Shown here piece by piece: positions 1 through 6,437 of a DNA stretch of 33,591 nt. Location: contig CALXSC010000032.1 in NCBI GenBank assembly GCA_944391025.1, positions 1 through 33,591 of the forward strand, in the 5' to 3' direction. A model generated the notes under the pieces. The model was not told where the DNA came from. It saw nothing but the letters and a program-made list of their open reading frames with translations, and made no database searches. A program made the translations under genes and the position numbers. The stretch comes from an uncultured Rickettsiales bacterium (GTDB lineage: Bacteria; Pseudomonadota; Alphaproteobacteria; Rickettsiales; UBA1997). Every line of letters starts with the position of its first letter. Positions within the stretch are counted from its first letter, which is position 1.

Positions 1-291
1 AATATATCCAGCAGCATTACATTTCTTGACAAAAAAATTGAAAGATTGCAAAGCAACAAAAATCTGCTAACAATAGAATTAACCTATTTAACTTCAACAG
101 AACGACTTTTATCGCTTATAGATAAAGATCCAAAGATTTTGAACAATAAGGATGTAATTAAAGTTTCCCAGTTGAAAACTAAAAAAGAGCTTGTTAGCAT
201 ATCTTTAGCAAAGGCTATGAATAAAGCATACGAAAATAAGAAAATTGCCAAGAATAAAACTATTAACGATTTGATTGAAAGTGAAATATAA
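1..291 (+). CDS. ftsL: FtsL-like cell division protein, C-terminal part (5' end outside window)
   Basis: The reading frame is open from the first base to a TAA at 289-291, so the start lies upstream. The visible part is about 96 residues. It opens with a heptad-like helix (LDKKIERLQSNKNLL), followed by IELTYLTSTERLLSLIDKD. This resembles the alphaproteobacterial FtsL pattern of a coiled coil followed by an EW-YL-x-PERL-type motif. FtsL is a bitopic inner-membrane divisome protein that works with FtsB and FtsQ to activate septal peptidoglycan synthesis. The membrane segment would lie outside the window. The next gene overlaps its 3' end, suggesting one transcript. The family call rests on a short motif, so another small coiled-coil protein is possible. 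Confidence 0.5.
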   Translation, partial: NISSSITFLDKKIERLQSNKNLLTIELTYLTSTERLLSLIDKDPKILNNKDVIKVSQLKTKKELVSISLAKAMNKAYENKKIAKNKTINDLIESEI

Positions 292-943
292 TGTCTTAAA
301 AATTTACATTTTAGCGCTAGTATCCGGTATAATCTTAACGATATACTACGTTGACGTACCATTGGCTATATTTATAAACAATAATGTTGGCAAAGCTACA
401 TATGATATATTTAGTAAAATAACGGTTTTTGGTTCTTTCAAATATATAGTTTTAATGAACATCCTACTGGTATGTTTCTCACTATTTAGACAATATTTCT
501 CAAAAAATCAAGCCATAGCGGACAAATATAAAAATTTAACAAAACTTTTGCTGTTTAGCGCGCTAGCCCAAAGCATTAGTGCGATAGCAATACAACTATT
601 AAAATTTTTATTTGGAAGAATGAGGCCATTTTATTACCTAACGCTCAATCAACCGCACAGACAATTTACATTTTTCAATTTCCAATACGAATATGTATCA
701 TTCCCATCAGGCCATTCCGCTGGAATTTGGGCGTTTATAACATGTTTGATGATAATTTTTAGAAACAACAAATATTCAAAATTATTAATAATTCCTGGAT
801 TTTTAATATCTATTAGCAGATTGATATTAAACGTACACTACCTGTCTGACATATTTGTTGGGGCTCTGCTCGGTATTTTTTTAAGCTCAATCATTATGAA
901 GGTCTTAAACAGCTTAAATCAAGACAATAGATTGTTAAAGTAA
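275..943 (+). CDS. PAP2 superfamily membrane phosphatase
   Basis: A 222-residue multi-pass membrane protein carrying the three phosphatase motifs of the PAP2 family: KFLFGRMRP (Kx6RP) near residue 111, PSGHS near 144 and SRLILNVHYLSD (SRx5HxxxD) near 181. The His in motifs 2 and 3 and the Asp form the usual phosphohistidine chemistry. Such proteins remove phosphate from phosphatidic acid, phosphatidylglycerol phosphate or undecaprenyl pyrophosphate at the periplasmic face; the substrate cannot be told from sequence. The start is TTG at 275 or GTG at 281; both overlap the end of the preceding FtsL-like gene by 11-17 nt, suggesting translational coupling. A good intrinsic terminator follows at 980. 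Confidence 0.88.
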   Translation: MKVKYNVLKIYILALVSGIILTIYYVDVPLAIFINNNVGKATYDIFSKITVFGSFKYIVLMNILLVCFSLFRQYFSKNQAIADKYKNLTKLLLFSALAQSISAIAIQLLKFLFGRMRPFYYLTLNQPHRQFTFFNFQYEYVSFPSGHSAGIWAFITCLMIIFRNNKYSKLLIIPGFLISISRLILNVHYLSDIFVGALLGIFLSSIIMKVLNSLNQDNRLLK

Positions 944-979
944 ACTATGCTAGGCAATATAAGATTGTTACGCAATTCA

Positions 980-1019
980 ATTGCCCAGCCAAAAAATGGC
1001 TTGGCAATATTATTTTTTA
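980..1019 (+). terminator. Intrinsic terminator after the PAP2 gene
   Basis: Stem ATTGCC-C-AGCCA (980-991) pairs with TGGCT-T-GGCAAT (997-1008) around an A5 loop, with a single C/T mismatch. It is followed by ATTATTTTTTAT. It should end the FtsL-PAP2 transcript and insulate the RNA promoter just downstream. Confidence 0.7.
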
Positions 1020-1047
1020 TTGACAATTAAAAATTGTATAATAATAT
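1020..1047 (+). promoter_or_regulatory. Sigma70-type promoter of structured RNA 1
   Basis: TTGACA at 1020-1025 is a perfect -35. The -10 is TAATAT at 1042-1047 with a 16-bp spacer, within the A/T run TATAATAATATT. Transcription would start near 1053, exactly where the first hairpin of the RNA begins. Confidence 0.6.
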
Positions 1048-1052
1048 TGGAT

Positions 1053-1245
1053 TTGCCTATATGGCAATTTAGGGTGTAGTAACCCATACACTGTATAGAA
1101 ATATACAAAATTGACTATAGGCTCTTTCTTTATTTGTTGAAGCGGGAGCCTGTAGGATATAAGCCTACCTGGTATGGAAACCTATAGGAGTCTGTTTACG
1201 ACTTACTAACTCCAGCGCTTAATCTTTGATTAGTGCGTTTTTTTT
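1053..1245 (+). ncRNA. Structured RNA 1, related to the RNA at 4875-5076
   Basis: A gene-free stretch of about 190 nt with its own promoter and terminator and dense secondary structure. In order: a 5' hairpin (TTGCC/GGCAA); a stem GTGTA/TACAC with loop GTAACCCA (1074-1091); a TGTATA-GAAA-TATACA hairpin; then a three-way junction. The junction has P1 GCGGGAG (1142-1148) with CTCCAGC (1210-1216), P2 CCTGTAGG (1149-1156) with CCTATAGG (1181-1188), and P3 AGTC/GACT (1189-1203) with a 7-nt loop. The minus-strand RNA at 4875-5076 shares this junction with different base pairs. I could not match it to 6S, tmRNA, SRP, RNase P or a riboswitch class known to me. It may be an independent sRNA, or a 5' leader acting on the small gene at 1334. 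Confidence 0.6.
1215..1245 (+). terminator. Intrinsic terminator of structured RNA 1
   Basis: GCGCTTAATC (1215-1224) pairs with GATTAGTGC (1228-1236) with one bulged T and a TTT loop, followed by eight T at 1238-1245. Its first two bases are also the last two bases of helix P1 (1210-1216), so full P1 and the full terminator stem compete. Confidence 0.75.
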
Positions 1246-1333
1246 GCTATCATATTTTGATAGTAATCAACGTATTATTTACTGATTTTGTGCGATTTTT
1301 ATTAATTTATAAATAAAAAAAAAGGTTAAAACC

Positions 1334-1426
1334 ATGGAAAGACTAAATGAAATTAATAACTTATTAGGAAGAAAACTATCCAATATATCCCAGATAAAAG
1401 AAGCAAATGAAGAAAAAAATAATTAA
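1334..1426 (+). CDS. Short ORF of 30 aa, possibly the N-terminal part of a broken small gene
   Basis: ATG at 1334 has a fair Shine-Dalgarno (AAAGG about nine bases upstream) and encodes a charged helical peptide (MERLNEINNLLGRKLSNISQ...). The frame ends at TAA 1424-1426, shortly after a run of seven A at about 1410-1416. The following 79-residue frame overlaps it by 20 nt and continues in similar style. One inserted or deleted base in the A-run would join them into a single protein of about 105 residues. I do not recognise a family. Confidence 0.35.
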   Translation: MERLNEINNLLGRKLSNISQIKEANEEKNN

Positions 1427-1646
1427 ATTTAATACTCTATTAATAAATACAGAAATAAGAATATTAAAATATTTTATTGAAAATAGAATAATGAAATTTA
1501 AAGACTTTACAGATTTTAAAAAGCTATTAAGCAATATGATAAGAATAAATATAAAGTATACAGACTTTGATATAAAGGTAAAGACTATAGAATGGCTTAT
1601 GGGCATTAATGGAATAAAGATTGATGAAAGTGATAATAGGCTATAG
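1407..1646 (+). CDS. Small basic hypothetical protein (79 aa)
   Basis: Starts with MKKKIIKFNTLLINTEIRILKYF and ends SDNRL. It is basic, probably helical, with no signal peptide, membrane helix or motif I recognise. The ATG at 1407 has only a weak AGAAG upstream, whereas the overlapping upstream 30-residue frame has a better ribosome site. This may therefore be the second half of one gene split by a frameshift in the seven-A run. It lies between RNA 1 (ending at 1245) and a strong bidirectional terminator at 1656, so it forms a compact unit with the RNA. If RNA 1 is a leader, this is its target. Function unknown. Confidence 0.45.
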   Translation: MKKKIIKFNTLLINTEIRILKYFIENRIMKFKDFTDFKKLLSNMIRINIKYTDFDIKVKTIEWLMGINGIKIDESDNRL

Positions 1647-1655
1647 CTATAGATT

Positions 1656-1690
1656 ATTAATAAAAGACTGGTGGGTAGTCTTTTATTAAT
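1656..1690. terminator. Bidirectional terminator between the small gene and ftsA
   Basis: A perfect 14-bp stem ATTAATAAAAGACT (1656-1669) / AGTCTTTTATTAAT (1677-1690) with loop GGTGGGT. The A/T-rich stem ends supply U tracts on both strands. It ends the plus-strand small gene (stop 1646) and the minus-strand ftsA (stop at 1694). Confidence 0.75.
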
Positions 1691-1693
1691 TAA

Positions 1694-2920
1694 CTATGCA
1701 AAAATCTTTTTTAGAAATGTAAATATTAAAGAATTGCTTTCTATTTGGAATGTGCTGTCGTTATATTTATTCTGTATGAACTTCAATATGCCCATGCTTA
1801 CAGAATAGATTGGATTTTTTAATTCTACGGCCAGGTTTCTATCTTGAACGTTAAAACCTTCGTTATATCCTATTCTGGTCTCTAAATCTGTAATGGAATT
1901 GATAAACATATCAATGCCGGGTATTAATGATGTGCCGCCTGTTAAAACAATATATCTTGGTACGTTTGCAAAACCATTTTCTTTTAGGTGCTTCATTGCT
2001 AATTTGACAATTTCTTCAATTCTTGCTCTTGCTATGTCGTTAACCAATTCAATTTTGTTTTTTGAAGCTTCAAATTCTTCGTCGGTGTCAATGTCTATTT
2101 TTATCAGTTCATCCTCATCTTTCTCTGAAAGCGTGAAGTTTGTATTCATGACCTTTATTCTTTCGGCTGTCATCTGCGTTGTTTTTAAAATTGCAGAGAT
2201 GTCCTTTGTTATGTTTTCTCCGGCGATTGGCACATTTGCTTCAAATATGTACTTGTTGTTGCATACAAGGCTGATGTTTGTGCTGTTGGATCCAATGTCC
2301 ATGATTAATACGCCAAGTTCTTTTTCTGTATCCTCTAAAACGGATAGCGAGGTTGCATAGCCGTTTGAAACATAGTTGTTTATATCTAGCATCATGGTTT
2401 TTATGCAGTCCCTAATTTTAACTAAGTTGGCCTTGCTTGTTGATAGGAGGTGAAACATTATTTTTAAGTTGTTTGCCTCAATATTGTATGGGCTCTCAAC
2501 GATATTTTCATCTAGACAATATTGAAGCGGCATTAGGTGAACCACCTCTTTGCCTTCTTTTTTTAAAATATCCTTTATGTCTTTTAATAGGGTGGTTATA
2601 TCCTTATCCTTAACTTCTCTTCCATTTAACTTTATGTTGCTATTAATTGTTGAGGATGAAATTTCTGATGTGTTCATGTTAATGGTTATGCTCTGGATGT
2701 TGTAGCCAGCCATTTTTTCAGCTATGGAAATTGTAGCCAATATACTTTTTTCAGCCTCTTTTTTGTTGGTTATTTTTCCAGCAACTATTCCTCTTGATTG
2801 CTGGTGGCCGATACCCTTTATAAAAACTTTGCCCATGGCGTTTATGTAGCCAACTAAGCATACTATTTTATTGCTTCCTATGTCTAAACTTGCAACTATA
2901 CGTTGTTGTTTTAAAGCCAT
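1694..2920 (-). CDS. ftsA: Cell division protein FtsA
   Basis: A 408-residue actin-like ATPase that anchors FtsZ to the inner membrane and recruits later divisome proteins. The nucleotide-binding blocks are visible: phosphate-1 LDIGSNKIVCLVG (about 12-24), phosphate-2 IMDIGSNSTNISLV (about 207-220) and the adenosine motif LTGGTSLIPG (about 327). The 1C (SHS2) domain lies near 85-165. The protein ends FTFLKKIFA, an amphipathic membrane-targeting tail typical of FtsA. A clear GGGAG lies just before the ATG at 2920. The usual ftsQ and ftsZ neighbours are absent, so the dcw cluster is broken up. A TTGACT/TATTTT promoter lies directly upstream, and a bidirectional terminator follows. Confidence 0.95.
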   Translation of the reverse strand: MALKQQRIVASLDIGSNKIVCLVGYINAMGKVFIKGIGHQQSRGIVAGKITNKKEAEKSILATISIAEKMAGYNIQSITINMNTSEISSSTINSNIKLNGREVKDKDITTLLKDIKDILKKEGKEVVHLMPLQYCLDENIVESPYNIEANNLKIMFHLLSTSKANLVKIRDCIKTMMLDINNYVSNGYATSLSVLEDTEKELGVLIMDIGSNSTNISLVCNNKYIFEANVPIAGENITKDISAILKTTQMTAERIKVMNTNFTLSEKDEDELIKIDIDTDEEFEASKNKIELVNDIARARIEEIVKLAMKHLKENGFANVPRYIVLTGGTSLIPGIDMFINSITDLETRIGYNEGFNVQDRNLAVELKNPIYSVSMGILKFIQNKYNDSTFQIESNSLIFTFLKKIFA

Positions 2921-2963
2921 TTATTTTCTCCCATTTATAAATTTCTGCATAACGTATACATTA

Positions 2964-2991
2964 AAAATACTAAATAATTAATTTAAGTCAA
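2964..2991 (-). promoter_or_regulatory. Promoter of ftsA
   Basis: On the minus strand, TTGACT (2986-2991) and TATTTT (2964-2969) are separated by 16 bp, about 45 bp upstream of the ftsA ATG. Confidence 0.45.
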
Positions 2992-2999
2992 GATAAAAA

Positions 3000-4109
3000 T
3001 TAAAAAAATCCCCTTATGTCATTGAATGTGGCAAATACCATAATTCCAATTAATATTGCAAATCCGCCCTGCAATAATTTATCCTGTATTTTTTCAGGTA
3101 TTGGTCTTCTGGCGATTATTTCAATTAAGAAGAATAGTAGGTGTCCGCCATCCAATATAGGTATTGGCAATAGGTTCATTAGTCCTAGATTGGCTGAGAT
3201 TAGAGCCATGAAGTAAATTACCATCATAATGCCGCCGCTAAAACTTTGCGCTGAGTATTTTGCAATTTTTATTGGACCTCCAAGTCCGTCAGCATTTCTA
3301 TTTCCGGTAATCATTTGTCCAAGAACTACAAGCGTATCCTTGCACATTTTATATACATTTTTATTTGCCTCCCAAAATGCTCTAAATATACCTACTTTTT
3401 TAGGCTCTTTAATTGTTGCAGCTATGCCAACCCCTGGAGTTTCAATCTTATTTCCAAACATGTCATGTGAATTGATAAGTTTTGGCTGTATGGTTTTTTC
3501 AATTGTCTCGCCATTTCTCAAAATTTTAATATTTAATGGTTTAAGATTGTTGATAGCAACTATGTTTACTACTTCAGTAAAATTTTTTACATTTTTACCG
3601 TTTATTGATAAAATTAAATCACCTTCTTTAATACCTGCTTCATGGGCTGGTGAGTCTTTAGCTATAATATCCACAACAGGTTTCATTTCAGAAACGCCAT
3701 TAACTTTAACAACCGCAGTTAATAGAAGAACTGCAAATATTAGATTGAAGAATGGTCCAAAGAATACTATAAGAAATTTTTTATATGGATTTTGGAAATA
3801 AAAACTAACCTTTTTTTCTTCTGGAGCCATATTGTCTATAACCTTTTGGTCAGCTTTTCCTGATGCTACATCATCGTCGCCATACATTTTTAAATATCCA
3901 CCGAACGGCAGCATGGATATTTTCCATCGGACGCCACTTTTATCTGTCCAACCCCGGAGTTCTCTGCCCATGCCGATTGAAAAAGAATCAACTTTTACTC
4001 CGCAGAGTTTACAGCCTAAATAGTGTCCGTATTCATGAACAAAAACCAATATTGATAGGATAATAATAAACGCAAAAAAATTCTGAAATATAGTAAAAAT
4101 TAATTCCAT
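3000..4109 (-). CDS. rseP: Site-2 intramembrane zinc metalloprotease RseP
   Basis: A 369-residue inner-membrane protease of the S2P/M50 family. It has HEYGH (H25, E26, H29) in the first transmembrane helix and LPIPILDGGH near the C-terminus supplying the third zinc ligand. Between them lies one PDZ domain (about 130-215; SPAHEAGIKEGDLILSINGKNV). It is shorter than the two-PDZ E. coli RseP, as is common in alphaproteobacteria. The family cleaves anti-sigma factors or remnant signal peptides within the membrane. In many bacteria it sits in the dxr-rseP-bamA block, which is not the case here; ftsA lies downstream and a cloverleaf repeat upstream. It has its own strong promoter at 4143-4170. Confidence 0.95.
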   Translation of the reverse strand: MELIFTIFQNFFAFIIILSILVFVHEYGHYLGCKLCGVKVDSFSIGMGRELRGWTDKSGVRWKISMLPFGGYLKMYGDDDVASGKADQKVIDNMAPEEKKVSFYFQNPYKKFLIVFFGPFFNLIFAVLLLTAVVKVNGVSEMKPVVDIIAKDSPAHEAGIKEGDLILSINGKNVKNFTEVVNIVAINNLKPLNIKILRNGETIEKTIQPKLINSHDMFGNKIETPGVGIAATIKEPKKVGIFRAFWEANKNVYKMCKDTLVVLGQMITGNRNADGLGGPIKIAKYSAQSFSGGIMMVIYFMALISANLGLMNLLPIPILDGGHLLFFLIEIIARRPIPEKIQDKLLQGGFAILIGIMVFATFNDIRGFF

Positions 4110-4142
4110 TTTTATATTAATTTAAAAATTATTAATAAGAAA

Positions 4143-4170
4143 ATTATATTAATTGTTTTATATTAGTCAA
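4143..4170 (-). promoter_or_regulatory. Promoter of rseP
   Basis: On the minus strand, TTGACT (4165-4170), a 16-bp spacer and a perfect TATAAT (4143-4148), about 35 bp before the rseP ATG. Confidence 0.6.
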
Positions 4171-4230
4171 GACTAAATTTTATAATGTTGAATAATTATA
4201 TATTTAAAAACAAATGAAAATTGTGGCACG

Positions 4231-4478
4231 GGCGGGGCGGCCGCAGGACTTTTTTCCCTGGGCTGGCGGTATGGTTTGGCGGATGTGGTGTTGTGCGGTT
4301 GAGCTGGTGGTTTCGGTGAATAGCAGTTAAGAAAAAAGTCGTAAGGCCTTCGCCTTGCAGGTATTTTTATTGTTTTTTAAAGTTAACCACTACCGTTTTG
4401 CCAATCTATAATATTTAAGGCTATCGGTTCCAGCGGACTTTAAAAAACAATAAAAATCCCGCTGCGGCCGCCCCGCTG
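4231..4478. repeat. Cloverleaf palindromic repeat, copy A
   Basis: An intergenic GC-rich island. Outer inverted repeats GCGGGGCGGCCGCAG (4232-4246) and its complement (4462-4476) each contain a GCGGCCGC octamer. Inside are three hairpins. Arm 1 is GACTTTTTTC (4247-4256) with GAAAAAAGTC (4331-4340), enclosing a 74-nt G-rich loop. A small central hairpin is AAGGC-CTTC-GCCTT (4343-4356). Arm 2 is a 21-bp stem (4363-4383 with 4437-4457) enclosing a 53-nt loop. Copies lie at 11088-11346 and 28221-28464. The outer arms are followed by a shared tail, GCTGGTxTATAAA. No coding capacity or transposase. It looks like a MITE-like or Rickettsia-palindromic-element-like repeat, but I know of no described family with this layout. 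Confidence 0.9.
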
Positions 4479-4504
4479 GTCTATAAAATCACTACTTTTT
4501 ATAG

Positions 4505-4861
4505 TTATTTTATTACCAATTCGCACAGCATCCTTCCATACTTTTCCCTCTCACAATTCAATAAATCAATTTGCTTTGCATTTCTTAATCTATTTCTTAG
4601 TTCTTCTTTTTGCTTTACAGCTATTTTCTTTTTTTCAATATTTCTATTCTTTATTTCCTCTGCGTTTATATTTTTTAATCTCACGTCGTCCCTGACTATA
4701 AATTCAGTTTTTCCTTTTTTAAACACTTTAAGCTTTACAGTTATAGTGTCTCCGTCATAGTTGTCAATATACTTTACATTATAAAAATTTTGATATTCCT
4801 TTGTGAAAGATGAATAGGAAAAAATAGAAATATAATAAGTATGAATTTTTTCATTAAACAA
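4505..4861 (-). CDS. Staphylococcal-nuclease-like (SNase) protein, probably frameshifted at the 5' end
   Basis: The frame holds an SNase-fold domain: YIDNYDGDTITVKL, VRLKNINAEEIK, then REKYGRMLCELVIK. SNases are Ca-dependent phosphodiesterases, usually secreted. The Arg of VRL, the second Glu of AEE and the Arg of YGR match catalytic R35, E43 and R87, but the metal-ligand Asp of the usual GIDAPE is Asn here. As read it must start at TTG (4861). A better start exists one frame away: GGAG, eight bases, then an ATG at 4850 opening MKKFILIIFLFF, a textbook signal peptide that soon runs into a stop. One extra T in the six-T run (plus strand 4819-4824) would fuse that signal to SYSSFTKEYQN and the nuclease. 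It is therefore a frameshifted gene, a phase-variable one or a homopolymer sequencing error. It lies directly downstream of structured RNA 2. Confidence 0.7.
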   Translation of the reverse strand: MFNEKIHTYYISIFSYSSFTKEYQNFYNVKYIDNYDGDTITVKLKVFKKGKTEFIVRDDVRLKNINAEEIKNRNIEKKKIAVKQKEELRNRLRNAKQIDLLNCEREKYGRMLCELVIK

Positions 4862-4874
4862 CTCCTTTTATAAT

Positions 4875-4901
4875 AAAAAAACACCTATTATAAAATAAGT
4901 G
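4875..4901 (-). terminator. Intrinsic terminator of structured RNA 2
   Basis: On the minus strand CACTTATT (4894-4901) pairs with AATAGGTG (4882-4889) around a 4-nt loop, then seven T (4875-4881). The CAC at its 5' edge (4899-4901) is also the end of helix P1, so the two structures compete for three bases. The downstream SNase-like gene has its Shine-Dalgarno immediately after, so read-through would express it. Confidence 0.75.
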
Positions 4902-5076
4902 CGGGAGTTAGAACCGTCGTCACAGCCGACCCCTACAGGTTTTAACTGTTAAGTCTGGACATGCCTGTAAGCTCCCGCACGATGGCGTTCGCTTACAGAA
5001 CGAAAAAGCTGTAATTACAGGGGTTCTATGCCTGCATCATTCTATAAACAGCGTGGTTAGTTATACAACTAACCGT
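4875..5076 (-). ncRNA. Structured RNA 2, related to the RNA at 1053-1245
   Basis: Read on the minus strand, a ~200-nt RNA with promoter (5082-5110) and terminator. It opens with a perfect hairpin GGTTAGTT/AACTAACC (5055-5074), then a stem CAGG/CCTG with loop CATAGAACC (5018-5034), a CGTTC/GAACG hairpin, and a three-way junction. P1 is nine perfect pairs (4972-4980 with 4899-4907), P2 eight pairs (4964-4971 with 4932-4939) and P3 GTCG/CGAC with a 7-nt loop (4916-4930). RNA 1 has the same helices in the same order. Shared unpaired or semi-conserved strings include AGNAACCC in the upstream loop and CTAACTCC on the 3' side of P1. It could be a stand-alone sRNA, or a leader controlling the nuclease-like gene that starts within 20-30 nt of the terminator. 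No known family recognised. Confidence 0.6.
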
Positions 5077-5081
5077 TTACT

Positions 5082-5110
5082 ATTTTAGGTTTTAAATAAT
5101 TTAATTTCAA
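5082..5110 (-). promoter_or_regulatory. Promoter of structured RNA 2
   Basis: On the minus strand, TTGAAA (5105-5110), a 17-bp spacer and TAAAAT (5082-5087). The predicted start near 5075 falls at the base of the RNA's first hairpin. It is divergent from the aroQ promoter region. Confidence 0.55.
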
Positions 5111-5117
5111 GTAAATA

Positions 5118-5145
5118 TTGACTATTTTTTAAAATTGTTTATTTT
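5118..5145 (+). promoter_or_regulatory. Possible promoter of the aroQEB operon
   Basis: TTGACT (5118-5123), a 16-bp spacer and TATTTT (5140-5145), the same combination as at ftsA; 26 bp before the aroQ ATG. The -10 is weak. Confidence 0.35.
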
Positions 5146-5171
5146 TGTGTAAGAATAAAATAAAATAAAAA

Positions 5172-5597
5172 ATGAAAATACTAATTTTAAATGGGCCTAA
5201 CTTAAATATGCTGGGGAAAAGAGAGCCTGAAATATATGGCAAGGAAACCCTTGATGATATTAAAAATCACTGTGAAATTAAGGCAAAGGAAAAAGGGGCG
5301 GAAATAGACTTTAGGCAAAGTAATTTAGAAGGCGAGTTGGTTACTTGGATTCAAAACGCCATTGGCAATTTTGATGGGCTTATAATCAATCCCGCTGCCT
5401 ATACCCATACATCCGTCGCTATTCTTGATGCCTTAAAAATGTTGAATATACCAATAATAGAAATTCATCTATCCAATATTTTTAAAAGGGAAGAATTTAG
5501 GCATAGGTCATATATATCGTCAGCCGCGACTGGTATTATATCTGGTTTGGGTTCCATGGGTTATCTTTTGGCTATTGAATATTTATTAAATAAGTAG
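5172..5597 (+). CDS. aroQ: Type II 3-dehydroquinate dehydratase
   Basis: A 141-residue enzyme of normal length for the dodecameric type II family, which dehydrates 3-dehydroquinate to 3-dehydroshikimate (shikimate pathway step 3). Hallmarks are [18 protein letters not shown], with the catalytic Tyr22 and Arg17 of the flexible lid; the substrate loop [13 protein letters not shown] (near 76-88); and IEIHLSN with the catalytic His near residue 100, followed by FRHRSYIS. It is the first gene of a tight operon: aroE begins seven bases after its stop. Cytosolic. Confidence 0.97.
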   Translation: MKILILNGPNLNMLGKREPEIYGKETLDDIKNHCEIKAKEKGAEIDFRQSNLEGELVTWIQNAIGNFDGLIINPAAYTHTSVAILDALKMLNIPIIEIHLSNIFKREEFRHRSYISSAATGIISGLGSMGYLLAIEYLLNK

Positions 5598-5603
5598 AAA
5601 AAA

Positions 5604-6437
5604 ATGAGAAAAAAAGTTGCTGTTTTAGGTCAGGAGGGTATTGAAAATTATAGTTTATCACCACTAATACACAATACATTTTTTGAAGAAAATGGAATAG
5701 ATGGGGAATATTCGGCGATTTCAATATTGCCGGAAAATTTAAGGGTATTTTTAAAAAGACTGCAGGATGAGGGCTATGTAGGCGTAAATTTAACGATACC
5801 ACACAAGGTTAATGTCTTAAAATTTTTGGATAAACTGGACGGCGCCGCTGAAGCTATTGGCGCTGTAAATACTATATTGCTTAAAAATGGAAAAATGATT
5901 GGATATAATACGGATGCCTTTGGTTTTATAGAAAATTTAGACAAAAAAGTTAAGACATGGAGGAAAAACAATAGGGTTTTGCTAATTGGTGCTGGAGGTG
6001 CATCTAGGGCTGCATTGTATGGGCTTAAGTCTAATGGAATAGACGATATAATAATTTGCAATAGGACATACGAAAAGGGCGTTGAATTAGCTAAAAAATT
6101 TAACTGCAGAGCTTTTCATCTTGAAGAGGCGCGTTCTTTGCTAAATGATAGAAGTTTTATAGTAAATACAACGTCTGTTGGCATGAATGGAAATAGCTTT
6201 ATTGATTTAAGCCTTGAGGGAATGAAAGGCGATGTTATAGTCTATGATGTAGTCTATACGCCATTGATTACATATCTTCTAAGGACTGCAAAGGATTTGA
6301 ATTTTAAAATTATTGATGGGCTTGGCATGCTATTATTTCAGGCTGCAAAATCTTTTGAGATATGGTTTGGCATATATCCGGAAGTTTCTGATAAATTGAT
6401 TAACAAATGCTTGGAAAAGTTAAATGAAAATTGTTAA
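5604..6437 (+). CDS. aroE: Shikimate dehydrogenase (NADP)
   Basis: A 277-residue enzyme that reduces 3-dehydroshikimate to shikimate (step 4). The substrate domain has YSLSPLIHN (SxS contact), NLTIPHK with catalytic Lys68 and NTDAFGF with Asp104. The nucleotide-binding loop is GAGGAS (129-134). Near the C-terminus are NTTSVGM, DVVYTPL and GLGMLLFQAAKSFEIWFG, as in true AroE. NRTYE follows the second Rossmann strand and suits NADP. It is coupled to its neighbours: seven bases after the aroQ stop, and its last 14 bases overlap aroB. Confidence 0.96.
   Translation: MRKKVAVLGQEGIENYSLSPLIHNTFFEENGIDGEYSAISILPENLRVFLKRLQDEGYVGVNLTIPHKVNVLKFLDKLDGAAEAIGAVNTILLKNGKMIGYNTDAFGFIENLDKKVKTWRKNNRVLLIGAGGASRAALYGLKSNGIDDIIICNRTYEKGVELAKKFNCRAFHLEEARSLLNDRSFIVNTTSVGMNGNSFIDLSLEGMKGDVIVYDVVYTPLITYLLRTAKDLNFKIIDGLGMLLFQAAKSFEIWFGIYPEVSDKLINKCLEKLNENC

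Noticed and set aside
1053..1245. Structured RNA 1 as 6S RNA or tmRNA
   Set aside because: The two ends do not pair into the long 6S helix with a central bubble, and there is no tRNA-like end, T-arm or tag-peptide frame as in tmRNA. Length alone fits, which is not enough.
3229..3801. 190-aa plus-strand frame opposite rseP
   Set aside because: It lies wholly antisense within rseP, has no motif, and is explained by codon shadowing. The same applies to the antisense frames within ftsA, hemY, valS and clpB.
5055..5074. GGTTAGTT/AACTAACC hairpin as a plus-strand terminator
   Set aside because: No plus-strand gene ends before it and the T-tract is poor; its position right at the predicted minus-strand start fits a 5' hairpin of RNA 2 better.
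4875..5076. tRNA-like reading of the GACGGTTCTAACTCCCGC segment in RNA 2
   Set aside because: It resembles a T-loop, but no 5-bp T-stem encloses it and no D or anticodon arm can be placed.
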